From assembly GCA_021414045.1 (NCBI GenBank), contig JAIOPF010000003.1, forward strand, positions 1 through 8,940: DNA of 8,940 bases, written 5' to 3'. Positions 7,280-8,940 of this stretch are shown here, piece after piece; within the stretch, counting starts at the first letter, position 1, and every line of letters begins with the position of its first letter. The translations under genes were made by a program, and so were the position numbers. This DNA is from Deltaproteobacteria bacterium (GTDB lineage: Bacteria > UBA10199 > DSSB01). Under the pieces are notes generated by a model. That model was given only the letters and a program-made list of their open reading frames with translations, was not told the origin of the DNA and ran no database searches.

Positions 7280-7334
7280 TATGCAATGAAAGTGCCAGAA
7301 ATGAATAATATTAAGTGTTTAATATCATTGCATA
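7280..7334. repeat. Inverted repeat with 10-bp arms overlapping the sigma-54 -12 element
   Basis: TATGCAATGA (7280-7289) and TCATTGCATA (7325-7334) are perfect inverted copies. Next to the right arm an inner stem, TATTAA (7309-7314) with TTAATA (7319-7324), could extend a hairpin. The left arm contains the TTGCA of the promoter on the minus strand. The right arm has no TGGCAC at the proper distance, so it is not a second promoter. It may be a protein-binding site. Confidence 0.5.
7282..7297 (-). promoter_or_regulatory. Sigma-54 (RpoN) promoter, -24/-12 type
   Basis: On the minus strand the sequence is TGGCAC-TTTCA-TTGCA, preceded by C. This matches the YTGGCAC-N5-TTGCW consensus at every specified base, with the required 10 nt between the GG and GC doublets. 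Initiation about 12 nt past the GC falls near 7271, at the foot of the predicted hairpin. Sigma-54 needs an enhancer-binding activator; no clear activator site was identified upstream (higher coordinates). Confidence 0.7.
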
Positions 7335-7477
7335 AATTTAAATTATTTTGGAAACGTCGCGCTATTGAAAAGGGAAAATTGAAGAGATAGTTCACATTAT
7401 GGGATTTAAAAAAATATCGAAATCACGGAACTATGCCCAATATCAACTCCGATAATAATACACTGGATCATGACCGA

Positions 7478-7497
7478 GAGGTTTTCGTGAGGTTTTC
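7478..7497. repeat. Tandem direct repeat GAGGTTTTC, 11-bp period
   Basis: GAGGTTTTC occurs at 7478-7486 and again at 7489-7497, about one helical turn apart. It lies 20 bp upstream of a TTGACG (7517-7522) that could be a -35 element for the lipoprotein gene. The matching -10 is poor (CATAAA at 20-bp spacing), so promoter and activator-site readings are both weak. Confidence 0.25.
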
Positions 7498-7588
7498 AGC
7501 ATTGACTAAGCAAGGCTTGACGGAACTCCTTTCATGATAGAGCATAAATTCCTAGAGGGACCTTTATTGAAAGAGGGAGCGAGCCAAT

Positions 7589-8140
7589 ATGAAAATATCC
7601 AAGTTCCATTTTATCGCTTTGACCCTAAGTCTTGGCCTTGCCGCATGCAGCGGAGGCGGCCAAAACGGTGGAGCAAATCCCACCAATAACTCCCAGCCAA
7701 CGACGAGCGGTTCCACTCCCACGACGGGCAATGTCGTCACGCCGGCAGAAAATAAGGATACTCCGGTGGAAGGGGCAAAGACGGTGAGCAAAGGCACCCG
7801 CGGCAAGCCCAACCTCGTCGCCAGCACCAAAGAGATGCTGCCTCACCATTTTTATAATGTCGCCGGATTCAAGGTCTGCTCCACCGGGACTGCGGAGAAG
7901 GACGTTAATAAGAAGACCCTCTTCGTCAATATCGCCGGTGCTTCCGAAGAATGCGGTAGTGACCCGAAGAAAGAATTTACGATCATCATCCGGATGAGCG
8001 TGGTCAAAAGCAAGAGCCTTGCGGTCGCCAAGGGCGGCAAAATCACGCAAGGAGTTGTATTCCCGCAAAAAGACCTGGGCAACGATCGCCTGGTCGCCTT
8101 CATCACCGAAGATGTCTCCACCGGCAAGTTCAAGTTTTAA
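7589..8140 (+). CDS. Small orphan lipoprotein
   Basis: This 183-residue protein has a classic lipoprotein signal: a Lys-containing N-region, a hydrophobic core and the lipobox LAAC, with lipidated Cys20. Ser at +2 predicts sorting to the outer membrane. Residues 21-75 are a flexible linker rich in Gly, Asn, Thr, Ser and Pro. The mature domain (about 76-183) has alternating beta-like segments (TLFVNIAG, FTIIIRMSVV, GVVFPQ, RLVAFITED) and two cysteines (97 and 122) that could form a disulphide in the periplasm. I recognise no family. The ATG at 7589 follows AAGAGGG (7571-7577) at a somewhat long spacing of 11 nt. It is divergent from the TPR gene and upstream of the hairpin cluster and the second RT. 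Shared orientation with RT2 is the only link between them. Confidence 0.75.
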   Translation: MKISKFHFIALTLSLGLAACSGGGQNGGANPTNNSQPTTSGSTPTTGNVVTPAENKDTPVEGAKTVSKGTRGKPNLVASTKEMLPHHFYNVAGFKVCSTGTAEKDVNKKTLFVNIAGASEECGSDPKKEFTIIIRMSVVKSKSLAVAKGGKITQGVVFPQKDLGNDRLVAFITEDVSTGKFKF

Positions 8141-8169
8141 GGGAGGCGCTGTTTTTTCCCATGAGAACC

Positions 8170-8193
8170 GCGGGGCGCCACGGAACGCCCCGC
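8170..8193 (+). terminator. GC-rich hairpin 30 bp after the lipoprotein stop
   Basis: GCGGGGCG (8170-8177) pairs perfectly with CGCCCCGC (8186-8193) around an 8-nt loop. It could end lipoprotein transcription, but only TT follows it and no U run, so it is not a canonical intrinsic terminator. It may instead be the first stem of the structured region before RT2. Confidence 0.3.
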
Positions 8194-8202
8194 TTACCCA
8201 CA

Positions 8203-8380
8203 TTCACCTGGCGGTATCGGATTTGGGCCTGACAAAGGCCCCCTGCGGGTATAGGCCGATACCGTGAAGTCATACCCCGTCTTTTTTGGCGGGGGATTTG
8301 ATGTAGAGCCCCACTTGCACTGCGTTGTCGCAGTGCTCCACGTGTTCTACGAGATTCACGGGTCGCCGGCAACAGGGCGA
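8203..8380 (+). ncRNA. Candidate structured non-coding RNA upstream of RT2
   Basis: Consecutive plus-strand hairpins fill this stretch. The first pairs CGGTATCGG (8212-8220) with CCGATACCG (8256-8264), extended by TTCA/TGAA (8203-8206 with 8265-8268), and encloses GGGCC/GGCCC (8225-8229 with 8237-8241). The second pairs CCCCGTC (8275-8281) with GGCGGGG (8288-8294) around a T6 loop. It includes one U-G wobble valid only in plus-strand RNA. The third pairs GCACTGCG (8317-8324) with CGCAGTGC (8329-8336) around TTGT, with outer GTAGA/TCTAC (8303-8307 with 8346-8350). The fourth pairs TCGCC (8363-8367) with GGCGA (8376-8380). RT2 starts 60 bp later. Many bacterial RTs (retrons, several DRTs) use a structured RNA encoded just upstream, so this is a good candidate. 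It could also be an RT2 leader. The RNA ends are not defined. Confidence 0.45.
8229..8255 (+). promoter_or_regulatory. Possible weak promoter within the 8212-8264 inverted repeat
   Basis: CTGACA (8229-8234, 5 of 6) and TATAGG (8250-8255, 4 of 6) are 15 bp apart, shorter than ideal. The 9-bp inverted half-sites at 8212-8220 and 8256-8264 flank them. They could therefore be operator half-sites rather than an RNA stem. Transcription from here would start near 8262 and include the last three hairpins and RT2. Confidence 0.2.
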
Positions 8381-8439
8381 TCGTTCTCGAGGGAATTTCC
8401 GAATAGGGCCAAGATGGGTTCTGGCGGGCCGAAGTGAAA

Positions 8440-8940
8440 ATGGAAAACCTTTTTCGCAAGCTGACCCAAAAGAACCACATCTTGGATTCCTATGCCCAGG
8501 TCGCCGAAAAGTACGTCCTCCCCGAAGGCGACTCCTACCGCAAATTCAATCCCGGCATCGACGGCCGCGATCTCAAGGAATTCGAGAAAGACCTCGAGGC
8601 GAACCTCGAGGATTGCCGCCGATTTCTTCTCGAGGGAGACCGCGATTTCCTACCCCAAATCCTGAGACAGGTCCCCAAGAGCGATCCCGGGAAATTCCGC
8701 GAGATCTACCTACAATCCCTGCGGGATAAGATCCTGCAAAAAGCCATGGCGGAGGCGATTTGGCCCGCCCTGGAAAAGAGGCTTTCGCCCAATCTCTTCT
8801 CCTACCGCTTGAGCCCGGTGTACGGGCAAGGCGCGGCGGTCAAGCGCCTAAAAAAATTCCTCGAGGAGAATGCCAACCGCGGGTTCGTCTTCAAAACCGA
8901 CATCTCCGATTTCACCGAGCACATTCGCCACGACATTTTA
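8440..8940 (+). CDS. Second reverse transcriptase (RT2), 3' end truncated by window
   Basis: The frame is open from ATG 8440 to the window end, giving 167 residues with no stop. It shows the same N-terminal blocks as the RT at 3255-4733: PGIDG, PQILRQVPK, GKFREIYL, LRDKILQKAMA, SPNLFSYR and FKTDISDF. Identity is about 66 of 129 residues without gaps, counted by hand. Motif A keeps the catalytic Asp (TDI), but the usual YYD/FFD that follows is FTE. The YxDD motif would lie beyond the window. An in-frame GTG at 8434 is an alternative start, and a stop at 8404 bounds the frame. The ribosome site is weak (GAAG about 6 nt upstream). The hairpin cluster at 8203-8380 lies directly upstream. A DRT or 'unknown group' RT role is an inference; a degenerate or non-canonical paralogue is also possible. 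Confidence 0.85.
   Translation, partial: MENLFRKLTQKNHILDSYAQVAEKYVLPEGDSYRKFNPGIDGRDLKEFEKDLEANLEDCRRFLLEGDRDFLPQILRQVPKSDPGKFREIYLQSLRDKILQKAMAEAIWPALEKRLSPNLFSYRLSPVYGQGAAVKRLKKFLEENANRGFVFKTDISDFTEHIRHDIL

Larger units (their letters stand above)
7105..7588. other. Divergent intergenic region of 484 bp with dense regulatory structure
   Basis: The left 200 bp hold an operator-like palindrome, a candidate sigma-70 promoter, alternative hairpins and a sigma-54 promoter, all oriented toward the TPR gene. From about 7275 to 7460 the DNA is visibly AT-rich compared with the GC-rich genes around it, including the palindrome AATTTAAATT at 7335-7344. Such AT-rich, bendable DNA is common upstream of sigma-54 promoters. 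The right part precedes the lipoprotein gene. I found no coding capacity. Confidence 0.6.

Noticed and set aside
7193..7390. A 65-codon plus-strand frame over the sigma-54 promoter and hairpins
   Set aside because: It has no ribosome site, its composition changes abruptly in the AT-rich part, and it overlaps well-supported regulatory structure.
4957..8350. Shared 11-mer TCCACGTGTTC near both RT genes (about 4958 and 8337)
   Set aside because: The match is on the same strand although the RTs are in opposite orientation. An 11-mer match within 9 kb is expected by chance, and flanking similarity fades.
8170..8940. RT2 plus upstream hairpins as a classic retron
   Set aside because: No long inverted repeat enclosing an msr-msd unit was found. 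RT1, its close paralogue, lacks the retron motifs. An unusual RT-RNA pair remains open.
3255..8940. Diversity-generating retroelement
   Set aside because: No template/variable repeat pair was seen in the window, and RT1 does not show the characteristic DGR motif B.

Overview
The window comes from a GC-rich Gram-negative bacterium. Two lipoproteins have clear lipoboxes, there is an MsbA-like ABC exporter, and there is a well-formed sigma-54 type promoter. The overall style recalls the deltaproteobacterial-grade phyla (Myxococcota, Bdellovibrionota and relatives), but nothing here fixes the taxon, so treat that as a guess. No tRNA, rRNA, CRISPR array, transposase or integrase was seen.

Layout. 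(1) 1-1321 (+): the 3' part of a lipoprotein GDSL/SGNH hydrolase whose signal peptide begins before the window. (2) 1394-3268 (+): a complete ABC exporter half-transporter on the same strand, 72 bp downstream. (3) 3255-4733 (-): a complete reverse transcriptase (RT1) with a YGDD active site, tail-to-tail with the exporter and overlapping it by 14 bp. (4) 4734-5403: about 670 bp with no convincing gene but several hairpins. (5) 5404-7104 (-): a TPR-containing protein of unknown function. (6) 7105-7588: a divergent intergenic region holding a sigma-54 promoter, alternative RNA hairpins and an operator-like palindrome. (7) 7589-8140 (+): a small orphan lipoprotein. (8) 8141-8439: a run of about five hairpins. 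(9) 8440-8940 (+): the 5' part of a second reverse transcriptase (RT2), cut by the window end.

Two things stand out. First, RT1 and RT2 are paralogues (about 51% identical over 129 aligned residues, counted by hand). They lie in opposite orientation about 3.7 kb apart, and both lack the retron hallmarks. RT1 also lacks a group II intron endonuclease tail. RT2 follows a hairpin-rich stretch that could be an RT-associated non-coding RNA. This recalls the DRT/'unknown group' RTs that act with structured RNAs in phage defence, but the assignment is an inference.

Second, the leader region of the TPR gene has an exact TGGCAC-N5-TTGCA promoter. Its predicted start lies next to a 15-bp stem that ends in a T6 tract. 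This predicts either a sigma-54-dependent RNA of about 90 nt or an attenuated leader. A separate sigma-70-like promoter covered by a palindrome sits nearer the TPR gene.

The hydrolase and exporter may be cotranscribed. Nothing in the sequence ties them, the TPR protein or the small lipoprotein to the RTs beyond proximity.
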